Source: Micromonospora sp. C31 (GTDB taxonomy: Bacteria; Actinomycetota; Actinomycetes; Mycobacteriales; Micromonosporaceae). Taken from it: 64,000 bases of DNA. A program made the position numbers and the translations under genes. Under the pieces are notes generated by a model that saw only the letters and a list, made by a program, of their open reading frames with translations, did not search any database and was not told the DNA's origin. This document shows positions 1 to 7,407 of this stretch, piece by piece; position 1 is the first letter of the stretch; each line of letters begins with the position of its first letter. The stretch covers positions 248,001 through 312,000 of the forward strand of contig NZ_JAGPXN010000001.1 in the NCBI RefSeq assembly GCF_018070575.1, in the 5' to 3' direction.

Positions 1-1055
1 TCGGGCTGGGGCTGCTCGCGCTGCCCGCGCCCGACATGCGGCTGGCCCTGCCCGACGCGGGCACCGCGCCGGTCGGCTCGCCGGCGCGGGCGTCGAACGA
101 CCTGATCACCGAGGGCTTCGGGCCGGGCTTCACCGGCCGGCTCGCGGTGGTGGTCGCCGGGGACACCCCGCAGGCGACCTCGGCCGCCATCCCGCAGGTC
201 ACCGCGCTGGTCCAGCGCACCGAGAACGTCCTCGCGGTGGCCCCGCCGCAGCTCAGCCCGGACGGCCGCACCGCGCTGCTCGGGGTGGTGCCGAAGACCG
301 GCCCGACCGACGAGGCCACCGAGACCCTGGTCAACGACGTCCGCGCGGCGGTGGGCGAGTTCCGTGACGTCGAGGTGCTGCTGACCGGGGCGACCGCGAT
401 CGGCATCGACGTCTCCGAGAAACTCTCCGACGCCCTGCCGGTGTACCTGCTGCTGGTGGTGGGGCTCTCGGTGCTGCTGCTGATGCTGGTGTTCCGCTCG
501 CTGCTGGTTCCGGTCAAGGCCGCGCTGGGCTTCCTGCTGACCGTCGCCGCCACCTTCGGCATCACCGTGGCGGTGTTCCAGCAGGGCCACCTCGCCGACC
601 TGGTCGGCCTGGACACGCCCGGCCCGCTGGTCAGCTTCCTGCCGATCCTGCTGATCGGCATCCTGTTCGGCCTGGCCATGGACTACGAGGTCTTCCTGGT
701 CTCCCGGATGCGGGAGGACTTCGTCCACGGCGACACCGCACAGCAGGCGACCATCAACGGGATGGGGCACGGCGCCCGGGTGGTGACCGCCGCAGCGCTC
801 ATCATGATCTCGGTCTTCGGTGGCTTCGTGTTCCTCGACGACCCGGTCATCAAGTCGATGGGCTTCGCGCTCGCCATCGGCGTCGCCATCGACGCTTTCG
901 TGGTGCGGATGACCATCGTGCCGGCCGTGATGTCGCTGCTCGGCAAGCGGGCCTGGTGGCTCCCCCGCTGGCTGGACAGGGCCGTGCCCAACGTCGACAT
1001 CGAGGGCGAGGGCCTGCGCGCCCACCTGGACGACAGGTCCGCGGCCCGCACCTGA
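1..1055 (+). CDS. MMPL family transporter, C-terminal part (5' end outside window)
   Basis: The frame is open from base 3, so this is the C-terminal ~350 residues of a larger protein. It begins in an extracytoplasmic loop, followed from about base 430 by several hydrophobic helices and a short basic/acidic cytoplasmic tail. The segment reading MDYEVFLVSRMRE (about 679-717) is the family signature of MMPL/RND-type lipid or drug exporters of actinobacteria, which carry two copies of a 5-6 helix unit; this is the second unit. The proteins sit in the plasma membrane and export lipids or small hydrophobic molecules using the proton gradient. The substrate cannot be read from this fragment. The gene converges on the esterase-family gene across a strong hairpin. 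Confidence 0.93.
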   Translation, partial: GLGLLALPAPDMRLALPDAGTAPVGSPARASNDLITEGFGPGFTGRLAVVVAGDTPQATSAAIPQVTALVQRTENVLAVAPPQLSPDGRTALLGVVPKTGPTDEATETLVNDVRAAVGEFRDVEVLLTGATAIGIDVSEKLSDALPVYLLLVVGLSVLLLMLVFRSLLVPVKAALGFLLTVAATFGITVAVFQQGHLADLVGLDTPGPLVSFLPILLIGILFGLAMDYEVFLVSRMREDFVHGDTAQQATINGMGHGARVVTAAALIMISVFGGFVFLDDPVIKSMGFALAIGVAIDAFVVRMTIVPAVMSLLGKRAWWLPRWLDRAVPNVDIEGEGLRAHLDDRSAART

Positions 1056-1065
1056 CCCACTCGTC

Positions 1066-1134
1066 GAGCACGCAGTTGTGGTGCCCCGCGCAACCGACGA
1101 ATCCGGTCGCAACGGGCACCACGACTGCGTGCTC
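1066..1134. terminator. Long inverted repeat between convergent genes
   Basis: Two 21-bp arms (1066-1086 and 1114-1134) pair along their full length with a single G-U wobble and enclose a 27-nt loop. It lies between the stop codons of two convergent genes, so it could terminate both transcripts. The arm length is greater than a simple terminator needs, so it may also be a copy of a dispersed palindromic element. Confidence 0.7.
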
Positions 1135-1154
1135 ACCGCAGTGGGGAGGCGGGG

Positions 1155-2411
1155 TCAGACGCCAGCCGGGTAGGTCTCCATCTCGCCGGGGGTGGTCAGG
1201 GCCGGCAGGGGGTGCAGGGCCGTGGTCTCGTCGCACCAGACGAGGGCGTCGTAGCGCTGCGCCAGACGGGTCGGCACGTAGTTGCCCCACGACTCGAAGG
1301 ACGGGTCGTAGACCACCCCGATCGCCCGGTGGTCGGCGGTCCCGGTGACCCACTCGGGCTGGTCGTCGCCGCCGAAGACCAGCACGGCCCGCTCGGGCAT
1401 CAGCTCGTGCAGCCGGTGCTCGACCGAGCCGGGGCGGGCCGGCGGCACGACCATCGGCTCGGCCGGCGAGCCCCAGCGGGGCGCGGCGACGGTGGTGCCC
1501 CGGTAGCCGGCGAAGCCGACCAGGACCACCTCGTCGGCGCCGTGGCGTTCGCGGGCCAACTGGCCGACGTTGACCATCCCGTCGGCGGCCATGTCGGTGG
1601 CCCGGGCGTCGCCGACATGCGTGTTGTGCGCCCAGACGACGCCCCGCGCGCCCGGTCCGTAGCGCTCCAGCAGCCGGTCCAGAGTGTCCGCCATGTGCGT
1701 GTCCCGGATGTTCCACGACTCCGGCCCGCCGCGCACCATCGCCCGGTAGTAGCGCTCCGCGCCGGCCACCACCTCCGCGTTCTGCCAGGCCGAGAAGCTG
1801 TCCGGGCCGTCCGCGGCGGCCTGTTCGCGGGTACGCGCCAGCAGCCGCACGACCTCATCCTCGCAGCGGGCCGACACGAACCGGCTCGCCATGCCGTACT
1901 CCTCGACCCGCTTGCCGTACGGCTCGAAGCAGCGGTACGCGTCCTGCGCCGCCTCCAGCGAGCCCGGGTCCTCCTCGCCGAGGTAGTCGAAGATCGCCTG
2001 CATGGACTCCCAGAGGCTGTAGACGTCCAGGCCGTGGAAGCCCGCGCGGGCCCCCTCGGGCCGCTGCACGTTCCACGCCCGCAGCCAGGCGCAGAACCGG
2101 GCCACCTCGGCGTTCGCCCACATCCAGGTCGGCCAGCGCTCGAAGCGCTCCAGCGCGACCCGCGGGTCGGCGGCCCCGCCCGGGGCGGCGGTCACCGAAC
2201 GGTGCACCCGGTCGCAGTCGGGCCAGTCCCCCTCCACGGCCACGAAGGAGAACCCGCGCTCGGCGATCAGCCGGCGGGTGAGCTGTTCGCGCAGCCGGTA
2301 GTAGTCGTAGTTGCCGTGCGTCGCCTCGCCGATCATCACGATCCGGGCGTCCTTCACGCGCTCCAGCAACGGGTCGAAGTCGCTCGGCGCGCCGAGCCGC
2401 TGAACCAGCAT
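1155..2411 (-). CDS. Erythromycin esterase family protein
   Basis: A 418-residue hydrolase of the Ere/EreA-like family (erythromycin_esteras domain over nearly the whole length). The N-terminal motif GEATHG (E29, H32) and the later VVWAHNTHVGD segment are the metal/catalytic-site motifs of the family, whose resistance members hydrolyse the macrolide lactone; many chromosomal actinobacterial members have no proven substrate. The frame stays open 76 codons upstream, but that stretch is low-complexity Pro-Thr-His sequence made by an 8-bp DNA repeat, so the ATG at 2411 is preferred. No signal peptide is visible, so it is probably cytoplasmic. Whether it detoxifies macrolides is unknown. Confidence 0.88.
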   Translation of the reverse strand: MLVQRLGAPSDFDPLLERVKDARIVMIGEATHGNYDYYRLREQLTRRLIAERGFSFVAVEGDWPDCDRVHRSVTAAPGGAADPRVALERFERWPTWMWANAEVARFCAWLRAWNVQRPEGARAGFHGLDVYSLWESMQAIFDYLGEEDPGSLEAAQDAYRCFEPYGKRVEEYGMASRFVSARCEDEVVRLLARTREQAAADGPDSFSAWQNAEVVAGAERYYRAMVRGGPESWNIRDTHMADTLDRLLERYGPGARGVVWAHNTHVGDARATDMAADGMVNVGQLARERHGADEVVLVGFAGYRGTTVAAPRWGSPAEPMVVPPARPGSVEHRLHELMPERAVLVFGGDDQPEWVTGTADHRAIGVVYDPSFESWGNYVPTRLAQRYDALVWCDETTALHPLPALTTPGEMETYPAGV

Positions 2412-2510
2412 GCGGGCGGCTACCCGGCGCGCCGCCGGGCAAACCGCCGACCGTCGATCGGCGGGCGGTCCCGCCGCGACGCGGGCCGCCGCGGAGCCGG
2501 ACCGGCCGGT

Positions 2511-2598
2511 GTGCCGGTGGGCCGGTGGGCTGGTGGGCTGGTGTGCCGGCGGGCCGGTGGGCCGGTGGGCCGGTGGGCCGGTGGGCTGGTGTGCCGGC
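2511..2598. repeat. 8-bp tandem repeat, 11 units
   Basis: Eleven consecutive octamers, mostly GGGCCGGT with GGGCTGGT and GTGCCGG(C/T) variants, sit between the divergent starts of the esterase-family gene and the DUF2795 gene. The order of variants (GTGCCGGC, then several GGGCCGGT, then GGGCTGGT and GTGCCGGC again) suggests a larger block was duplicated. One more diverged unit may lie on each side. The array occupies the shared upstream region of both genes, so copy number could affect promoter spacing. Confidence 0.9.
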
Positions 2599-2622
2599 GG
2601 GCTGAGCGGGTAGCCCGCCGGC

Positions 2623-2814
2623 ATGACCGTCACCGGCATTCAGTTGCAGGAGTACCTGGCCGGGCTCGACTATCCGGTCTCCCGTGACGACCTCGTCCGC
2701 TGGGGCCAGGAGAACGGGGTCAGCACCGAGACCCTCCAGACGCTCCGGTCCCTGCCGGCGGAGGAGTTCGGCTCCCCCGCCGAGCTGAGCGAGGCACTGA
2801 ACACGCTGGCCTGA
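2623..2814 (+). CDS. DUF2795 domain protein
   Basis: A 63-residue acidic protein whose whole length matches the DUF2795 pattern: a hydrophobic start (IQLQEYLAGLDYPVSRDDLV), a central W-x-x-x-N-G-V turn, and a C-terminal LRSLPAEEFGSPAELSEAL helix. Members are small single-domain proteins common in actinobacteria and of unknown function, probably a small helical bundle. The ATG at 2623 follows a weak purine stretch. It stands alone between the 8-bp repeat array and a convergent oxidoreductase gene. Confidence 0.85.
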   Translation: MTVTGIQLQEYLAGLDYPVSRDDLVRWGQENGVSTETLQTLRSLPAEEFGSPAELSEALNTLA

Positions 2815-2818
2815 CTCC

Positions 2819-2908
2819 TCAGCGGGCGTGCGGCAGCCGGAACAGCACCAGCCACTGCTCGGGCCAGACGTGCCCGACCGGGGTGGCGCCGACGGTCGGT
2901 CGCGTCTC
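2819..2908 (-). pseudogene. Coding-like C-terminal fragment, possible gene remnant
   Basis: Reading the minus strand from 2908 to the TGA at 2819-2821 gives about 29 codons whose third bases are nearly all G or C. The peptide looks protein-like, including VGHVWPEQWLVLFRLPHAR at its end. It has no plausible start of its own: upstream the frame runs into the oxidoreductase gene, whose stop is at 2907-2909 in another frame. It is most simply the surviving 3' end of a deleted gene. I do not recognise the family. Chance retention of codon bias over 90 bp in a GC-rich genome is the alternative. Confidence 0.35.
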
Positions 2909-3812
2909 AGCCCGGCAGGTCGACGGTACGGCCCTCGGCCCGGGCGGTCTCGGCGGCGGCCAGCACGGCGACGACCTCCCGGCCGAAGCGCACGTCGCAG
3001 CGGTGGTCCCGGGTGCCCGACCCGATCTCCTCGAGCAGCTGGTCGATCGCCACCCCGAGGGCGGTCGACGGGTCGCCCCCGCCGGCCGGAACGCTCTCCA
3101 CGCCGTTCTCGCCGTAGAGGACGAACTCCCGGCTCACCGCCTCCCGCGGGGCGTCCAGGGTCAGCGACACGGTGCTGGTCGCGCCCCCGTCGTGGGTGAG
3201 GAGCAGATGGACGAGCCCGCGTGGCCCGTCCATCGCGGCGACGCGGGTCACCCGGCCCAGCACCGGCAGGACGAGCGACAGCGTGTGTGGGCCGATGTCC
3301 CACAGCGCGCCGTGCTCCCGCCGCCAGGACGAGGCACCGTACGGGCTGCCGGGCTGGAAGATGGACGCGAACCGGACGGCCCTGGCGGTGTGCCACCCGC
3401 CGACGGCGGCCGTCGAGGCGAGGAAAGCGGCGACGTCGGGCTGGTAGCGGCTGGTGAAGAAGACGACCGAGGCGACGCCCGCCGCCTGCGCGGCGTCGAC
3501 CACCCGGTCGGCGTCGGCGACGCTCAACGCGAGCGGCTTGTCCAGCAGCAGGTGCCGGCCGGCGGAGGCCGCCCGGACCGCGATGTCGGCCTGGACGTCC
3601 GGCGGGAGGGCCACGGCGACCGCGTCACAGGCGTCGACGAGCGCATCGGCGTCGTCGAACGCCGGCACCCCGTAGCGCTCGGCCAGGGCGGCGGCCTTGC
3701 GCGGGTCCCGCCCCCACACGCCGGCGAACGCGACCCCCGGGTGCGTGTCCAGCGCCGCGCCGTGGGTCTCGGCCGCCCAGTGGCCGGTGCCGAACAACCC
3801 GAACCGCACCAC
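2907..3812 (-). CDS. Gfo/Idh/MocA family NAD(P)-dependent oxidoreductase
   Basis: About 301 residues. The N-terminal Rossmann fold opens with RFGLFGTGHWA (GxGxxA dinucleotide loop) and includes the LLDKPLALS segment, whose EKP/DKP lysine is a conserved active-site residue of the family. The C-terminal half is the alpha/beta substrate domain. Members oxidise or reduce sugars, inositols or bile-pigment-like substrates; the substrate here is not determinable. The GTG at 3812 is chosen because GGAGG lies 5 nt upstream; the frame is open to an ATG at 3863, but a TACCGT box (3840-3845) inside that extension looks like the promoter. The gene is upstream of the coding-like fragment and downstream of the glycosyltransferase pair. 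Confidence 0.85.
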   Translation of the reverse strand: MVRFGLFGTGHWAAETHGAALDTHPGVAFAGVWGRDPRKAAALAERYGVPAFDDADALVDACDAVAVALPPDVQADIAVRAASAGRHLLLDKPLALSVADADRVVDAAQAAGVASVVFFTSRYQPDVAAFLASTAAVGGWHTARAVRFASIFQPGSPYGASSWRREHGALWDIGPHTLSLVLPVLGRVTRVAAMDGPRGLVHLLLTHDGGATSTVSLTLDAPREAVSREFVLYGENGVESVPAGGGDPSTALGVAIDQLLEEIGSGTRDHRCDVRFGREVVAVLAAAETARAEGRTVDLPG

Positions 3813-3992
3813 GAGAACCTCCACCGTCGTCGTCACCCCACGGTACCCGCGACGATGAGCCACGCTTGGGGGCCGGTGTCGGAGGTCGTGGTCGCGCCCG
3901 GCTTCCTGTCGGGTGCCGGTTGTCCGGGTCGTGGCGGGCGTGGAGCCGCCGGTGGTCGGCTGGACGGTCGTCGGCGGGGAGGGCCGTTCCGC

Positions 3993-5216
3993 TCAGGCCC
4001 CCAGGGTGGCGGTCAACCGCTTCGCGGCGACCTGCGCCGCGTCGGTACGCACGACGCCGGCGAACGCGCGGGCGCGGGCGACCACCTCGGGCCGCAGCGC
4101 CGCGCCGAGTGCCGCGGTCAGCGACTCGGCGGTCGGCACCGCGCCGGGATGCGCGGTACCGATACCGAGCGCGGACACCCGCCGCGCGAAGTAGTGCTGG
4201 TCGTAGACCTGCGGCACGACGACCTGCGGCGTACCGGCCTGCGCGGCCGTGGTCGTGGTGCCCGCGCCGCCGTGGTGGACCACCGCGGCCACCTTCTTGA
4301 ACAGCGCCTGCTGGTTCACCTCGCCGACGACCAGGCAGTCGGGCGCCCGGTCGGTCAACGAGAGCGGTGCCCAGCCCCGGGAGACGACCAGCCGGCAGCC
4401 GACCGCGCGCACCGCCTGGACAGCCGTCTCCAGCAGGCCCGGGGGTGCGGCGACACTGCCGAATCCGACGTAGACGCACGGCTCGCCGGCGTCCAGGAAG
4501 GTCGTCAACTCGGTGGGCAGGGGCCGTTCGTCCGGCAGCAGCCAGGCGCCCGTCTGCCAGACGGTCGTGCCCGCGGCATCCGGCCAGGGCGCCAGCATCG
4601 GGTCCGTGGCCAGCCACGGCTCGTCGGTGTGGATGTGGTCGCTCACGTCGTCGACCGGACCCAGTCCCACCGTCGACCGGAGCGCGTTGAGCGGCACGCC
4701 GAAGGTGTCGTTGACGTGCCGCAGGTTGGCCGCCCACAGTTCGCGGTTGTCGGCCGACGCGGGCGCCGGCACCTCGCCGAGGACCGGCAGCGGCAACGGC
4801 GGATGGTGCGGCGAGGGAAGGGCCGCCGGGCAGAGCGCCGCGTAGACGTACGGTATGCCCTGCTTCTCCGCCACGGTGCGGGCGGCGATCTGAAGGCCGG
4901 TCGTCGCGACGAGGACGTCACAGTCCCGGGCGGCCGCCGACAACACCTCGAACTGGATTCCGACGGAGGATTCGGCCAGCTTGCGGACCTGCGCCGGCGA
5001 GGGTTGCGGCATGGCGGCCCGCGGACCGGGCGCCGCCGACCTGCGCCAGGGCGGGCCGACGGGCACGAAGGGGATCCTGAACGTGGCCACCCAGCGGGCG
5101 AAGTCCGGTGGGGCACAGAGGCGGACCTGCACGCCGAGCGCCTTCAACCGCGATGCCAGCGCCACCAGTGGCTGGACATCGCCGCGCGACCCGAGAGTCG
5201 ACAGCAGTACGCGCAT
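3993..5216 (-). CDS. Glycosyltransferase, MGT/GT1 family (GT-B fold)
   Basis: A 407-residue GT-B enzyme resembling UDP-sugar:sterol/antibiotic glycosyltransferases. It begins with MRVLLSTLGSRGDVQPLVAL, the acceptor-side opening typical of macrolide and glycopeptide transferases (GDV-P/H-L). The donor-binding signature HHGGAGTTT starts at about residue 314, followed by P-Q-V-x-D-Q (donor sugar contacts). The ATG at 5216 has a GAAAGG ribosome site. It lies 89 bp downstream of the GT2 gene on the same strand and may be co-transcribed. Families like this glycosylate small lipophilic molecules, natural products or membrane lipids. No biosynthetic cluster is visible around it, so a lipid or self-protection role is as likely as antibiotic tailoring. 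Confidence 0.88.
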   Translation of the reverse strand: MRVLLSTLGSRGDVQPLVALASRLKALGVQVRLCAPPDFARWVATFRIPFVPVGPPWRRSAAPGPRAAMPQPSPAQVRKLAESSVGIQFEVLSAAARDCDVLVATTGLQIAARTVAEKQGIPYVYAALCPAALPSPHHPPLPLPVLGEVPAPASADNRELWAANLRHVNDTFGVPLNALRSTVGLGPVDDVSDHIHTDEPWLATDPMLAPWPDAAGTTVWQTGAWLLPDERPLPTELTTFLDAGEPCVYVGFGSVAAPPGLLETAVQAVRAVGCRLVVSRGWAPLSLTDRAPDCLVVGEVNQQALFKKVAAVVHHGGAGTTTTAAQAGTPQVVVPQVYDQHYFARRVSALGIGTAHPGAVPTAESLTAALGAALRPEVVARARAFAGVVRTDAAQVAAKRLTATLGA

Positions 5217-5305
5217 CACATTCGCCTTTCCGTCTTCAGCGGCGGATCCGGGCGCGGCGGAACGGGCTCGACACCTTTGTCGGGCCTGCCCACACCGTCG
5301 GTATG

Positions 5306-6715
5306 TCAGCCCGGCGTCGGGGAGCGCCCCGGCGCCAGTGCCGGGGGGCGCGCCCTGGGGGCGACCTGGCCGGGCACTCGGCGCGCGGCGCTGGTCGCGG
5401 CCTGACGGGCGCGCAGGGTCAACACGTCGCCGAGCCCTTCGACCGCGCGCAGCTCGGCCGCGTACTCGGCGGCCTGAGCCTGGCGCAGGTAGTCCAGCGT
5501 CTGCGGGTCGGCGGCGCACATCCCCGGCGTCGCGTCGGCGGTGGCGACCAGGTGGACCTCGCCGGCCAGCGCCAGCGAGGCGGAGATGAACTGGCAGAGT
5601 TCCGGCCACAGCAGGTACCGCCAGAAGTCGACGCTGACCACCGCGTCCAGACTGCCCGGTGGCATGGGCGGGGCGACGCCGAGCAGATGGAAGTTGGCCG
5701 GCCCGATGGGTGCGGCGTAGTCGAAGGTGAGCGCCGAGGCGGGCAGCCCCGACCCGGCGCGGCCGGTGCCGATCCAGAGCGTCCGGGGCCCCCGCACCTG
5801 GCCGGCGAGGCGCGCGACGGCGGGCCCGATGGCGCAGGCCGACCGCTCGACGCACTCGTCGATGAGCGCCCGGTAGTGCAGGATCCGCCGGATCGCCTCG
5901 TAGCCCATGACGGCGGTGAGCAACTCCCACTCGAGGCAGGGGTACAGCTTGGCGGCCTGCTGGAAGTTGGCCTTCATCTCCATCCAGTTGCGGGTGATGT
6001 TCTTGTGGTGCGGCAGGTGGACGACCCGGGCCTCGTCGTCGTAGCCGAAGTTCACGCCGTCCGGCAGGCTGCGATCCACCCGGTAGAACAGCTCGACGTC
6101 CTCCACGCCGTAGCTCAGACCGAACGCCTCGCGGTAGCCGCCGACCTGCGCGAAGAGCGCGCTGGAGAGCGAGACGTTGTGCGTGTAGGCGATCACCCAG
6201 CCGGCCTGGAGCCAGTCGTTGTCGTCCGGAAGCCCCGTCGCGAACCGCAGGTCGCCACCGTGCGGGAAGGCACGCGCGATCGTGTGCGACTCACCGGCCA
6301 GCACGGCGGGCAGGTCCGCGAGGCCGATCTCGTCCCGCCGGCCGATCAGCACCGCCGCGTTGCCGGGCGTGCTGTGCCACGCCAGATGCCGCTCCAACAG
6401 GTCGGGCACCGCCCACGAGTCGGCGTCGAGGAAGACCAGCAGGGGCGCGGCGGCACGCCGCGCCCCTGCGTTCCGGGCGGCGGAGCGGCCCTTGCGGCCG
6501 GGCAGTTCCAGCACGCGCAGGCGCAGGCCGGCGCCTTCGGCGAGGGCCGCGGCGTACCCGTCGAACGAGCCACCGTCGCGGACCACGATCACTTCGAAGC
6601 GTTCCGGCGCCAGCGTCTGGCGGGTCAGCGCCTTGAGGGTCAGCGCGAGGCACTGCGGATCCTGGTAGGTCGGCATCACCACGCTCAGCGCCGGGCGGAT
6701 GGCGGGTACAGACAC
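5306..6715 (-). CDS. GT2 glycosyltransferase with C-terminal Rossmann-like extension
   Basis: A 469-residue protein. Residues about 9-110 are a GT-A nucleotide-sugar domain (SVVMPTYQDP opening; metal-binding DAD at 97-99), and about 190-215 carry the GGYREAFG...GVEDVELFYR segment seen in galactosyltransferase-like GT2/GT7C enzymes (D/E-D catalytic region). Residues about 300-430 do not belong to GT2: TLWIGTGRAGSG followed by PPGSLDAVVSVDFWRYLLWPE and LAGEVHLVAT resembles the core of a SAM-methyltransferase or other Rossmann fold, though the glycine loop is imperfect. The GTG at 6715 follows GGAGAGGATC. It may be a bifunctional or scaffolded sugar-modifying enzyme acting with the adjacent GT1-type gene. 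Confidence 0.82.
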   Translation of the reverse strand: MSVPAIRPALSVVMPTYQDPQCLALTLKALTRQTLAPERFEVIVVRDGGSFDGYAAALAEGAGLRLRVLELPGRKGRSAARNAGARRAAAPLLVFLDADSWAVPDLLERHLAWHSTPGNAAVLIGRRDEIGLADLPAVLAGESHTIARAFPHGGDLRFATGLPDDNDWLQAGWVIAYTHNVSLSSALFAQVGGYREAFGLSYGVEDVELFYRVDRSLPDGVNFGYDDEARVVHLPHHKNITRNWMEMKANFQQAAKLYPCLEWELLTAVMGYEAIRRILHYRALIDECVERSACAIGPAVARLAGQVRGPRTLWIGTGRAGSGLPASALTFDYAAPIGPANFHLLGVAPPMPPGSLDAVVSVDFWRYLLWPELCQFISASLALAGEVHLVATADATPGMCAADPQTLDYLRQAQAAEYAAELRAVEGLGDVLTLRARQAATSAARRVPGQVAPRARPPALAPGRSPTPG

Positions 6716-6793
6716 GGCGATCCTCTCCGTCAGACGAGCTCGCCGTCGGAGTTCAGGCGACAGTCGCCCGAGAATAGCGTTCCGGAAGGTTTG

Positions 6794-6846
6794 CTTATTA
6801 CATAAGTAGGGGTCGATAGGGGTAGGACCGTCCTTTCACGACGGTC
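6794..6846. promoter_or_regulatory. AT-rich dyads upstream of divergent genes
   Basis: In an otherwise GC-rich 267-bp gap lies a rare A/T-rich patch. It contains a perfect dyad CTTAT-TAC-ATAAG (6794-6806) and, 20 bp further, a 7-bp stem GACCGTC/GACGGTC with a 7-nt loop (6826-6846). The dyad could be a regulator site for the glycosyltransferase operon, which reads leftward from 6715. No -10/-35 pair is clear. Confidence 0.35.
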
Positions 6847-6970
6847 GCCGCCTCGGGCCGGACTCGTTCCCGCGCCGACCCGACGCCGGGCGCCCTTCGG
6901 GGGCCGGGCCGGGCGGACGACGAGTCGCCGAGGCGGGACGGCGGGTGACGGGGTGTACCACGCGGGTCAG

Positions 6971-6976
6971 TAGGCT
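6971..6976 (+). promoter_or_regulatory. Leaderless-type -10 box (TAGGCT)
   Basis: TAGGCT ends 6 nt before the GTG at 6983, the spacing expected when transcription begins at the first base of the start codon. It would drive the 10-codon leader ORF and the two membrane-protein genes behind it. Confidence 0.5.
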
Positions 6977-6982
6977 GTGCCG

Positions 6983-7015
6983 GTGACCGAACCGCACTCC
7001 GGACGCCCCCGGTGA
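6983..7015 (+). CDS. Putative 10-codon leader ORF
   Basis: GTG at 6983 opens a frame of 10 codons (MTEPHSGRPR) ending with TGA at 7013-7015. The stop overlaps the GTG start of the next gene as GTGA. The -10-like box 6 nt upstream places the expected transcript start on this GTG, and the downstream gene has no convincing ribosome site of its own. The arrangement suggests that translation of the leader delivers ribosomes to the membrane-protein gene. The peptide itself has no recognisable attenuator features such as codon runs. Confidence 0.4.
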   Translation: MTEPHSGRPR

Positions 7016-7407
7016 CCAGCGCGACGACGGCGGGTTCGCCGGTGGACGGGCTCCTCGCGACGGCCTCGATCGTGTTGTCGCTCCTCGTCGCCGCCTGGGC
7101 GCTGGTAGCCACGCTGCGCCACCGCGCGCCGGACCGGGTGCAGCTGGCCGGCCTGGCCGTACTGGAGGTGACGCTGCTCGCGCTGGCGGCGGTGGCGCTG
7201 GTCGCCCTCGGCGGCGGCGGGCGACCGGACGAGCCGGGTGCCTTCTTCGGGTACCTGGCGACGCTGGTGTGCCTGCCACCGCTGGCCTGGGTGCTGGCCC
7301 GGATGGAGCCGACGCGCTGGGGCTCGGCGATCGTCTGCGCGGTCTGCCTGGTCACGCCGGTGGTCGTCGTACGACTCCAGCAGACGTGGGAGGTGCTCGG
7401 TGGTTGA
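7012..7407 (+). CDS. Small integral membrane protein, four predicted helices
   Basis: 131 residues with four hydrophobic stretches (about 14-36, 45-67, 77-95 and 103-122) separated by short charged turns (RHRAPDR, GGGGRPDEPG). I do not recognise a named family. The GTG start overlaps the stop of the 10-codon leader as GTGA, and the gene's own stop overlaps the next gene by 8 nt, so the two membrane proteins are translated as a coupled pair and may form a complex. Function unknown. Confidence 0.7.
   Translation: MTSATTAGSPVDGLLATASIVLSLLVAAWALVATLRHRAPDRVQLAGLAVLEVTLLALAAVALVALGGGGRPDEPGAFFGYLATLVCLPPLAWVLARMEPTRWGSAIVCAVCLVTPVVVVRLQQTWEVLGG

Noticed and set aside
2511..2598. CRISPR-like repeat array
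   Set aside because: Units are 8 bp with no spacers; no cas genes are nearby. It is a simple tandem repeat.
2412..2639. 76-residue N-terminal extension of the esterase-family protein
   Set aside because: The extension is Pro-Thr-His repeat sequence generated by the octamer DNA array and overlaps the divergent DUF2795 gene; the family motif starts shortly after ATG 2411.
2819..3812. A frameshift that would extend the Gfo/Idh/MocA protein into the coding-like fragment
   Set aside because: The oxidoreductase already ends where family members end (ARAEGRTVDLPG), so the fragment is more likely separate.
2883..5405. An 840-codon plus-strand frame covering the oxidoreductase and glycosyltransferase
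   Set aside because: Antisense shadow of two recognisable enzymes; no domain or start signal.
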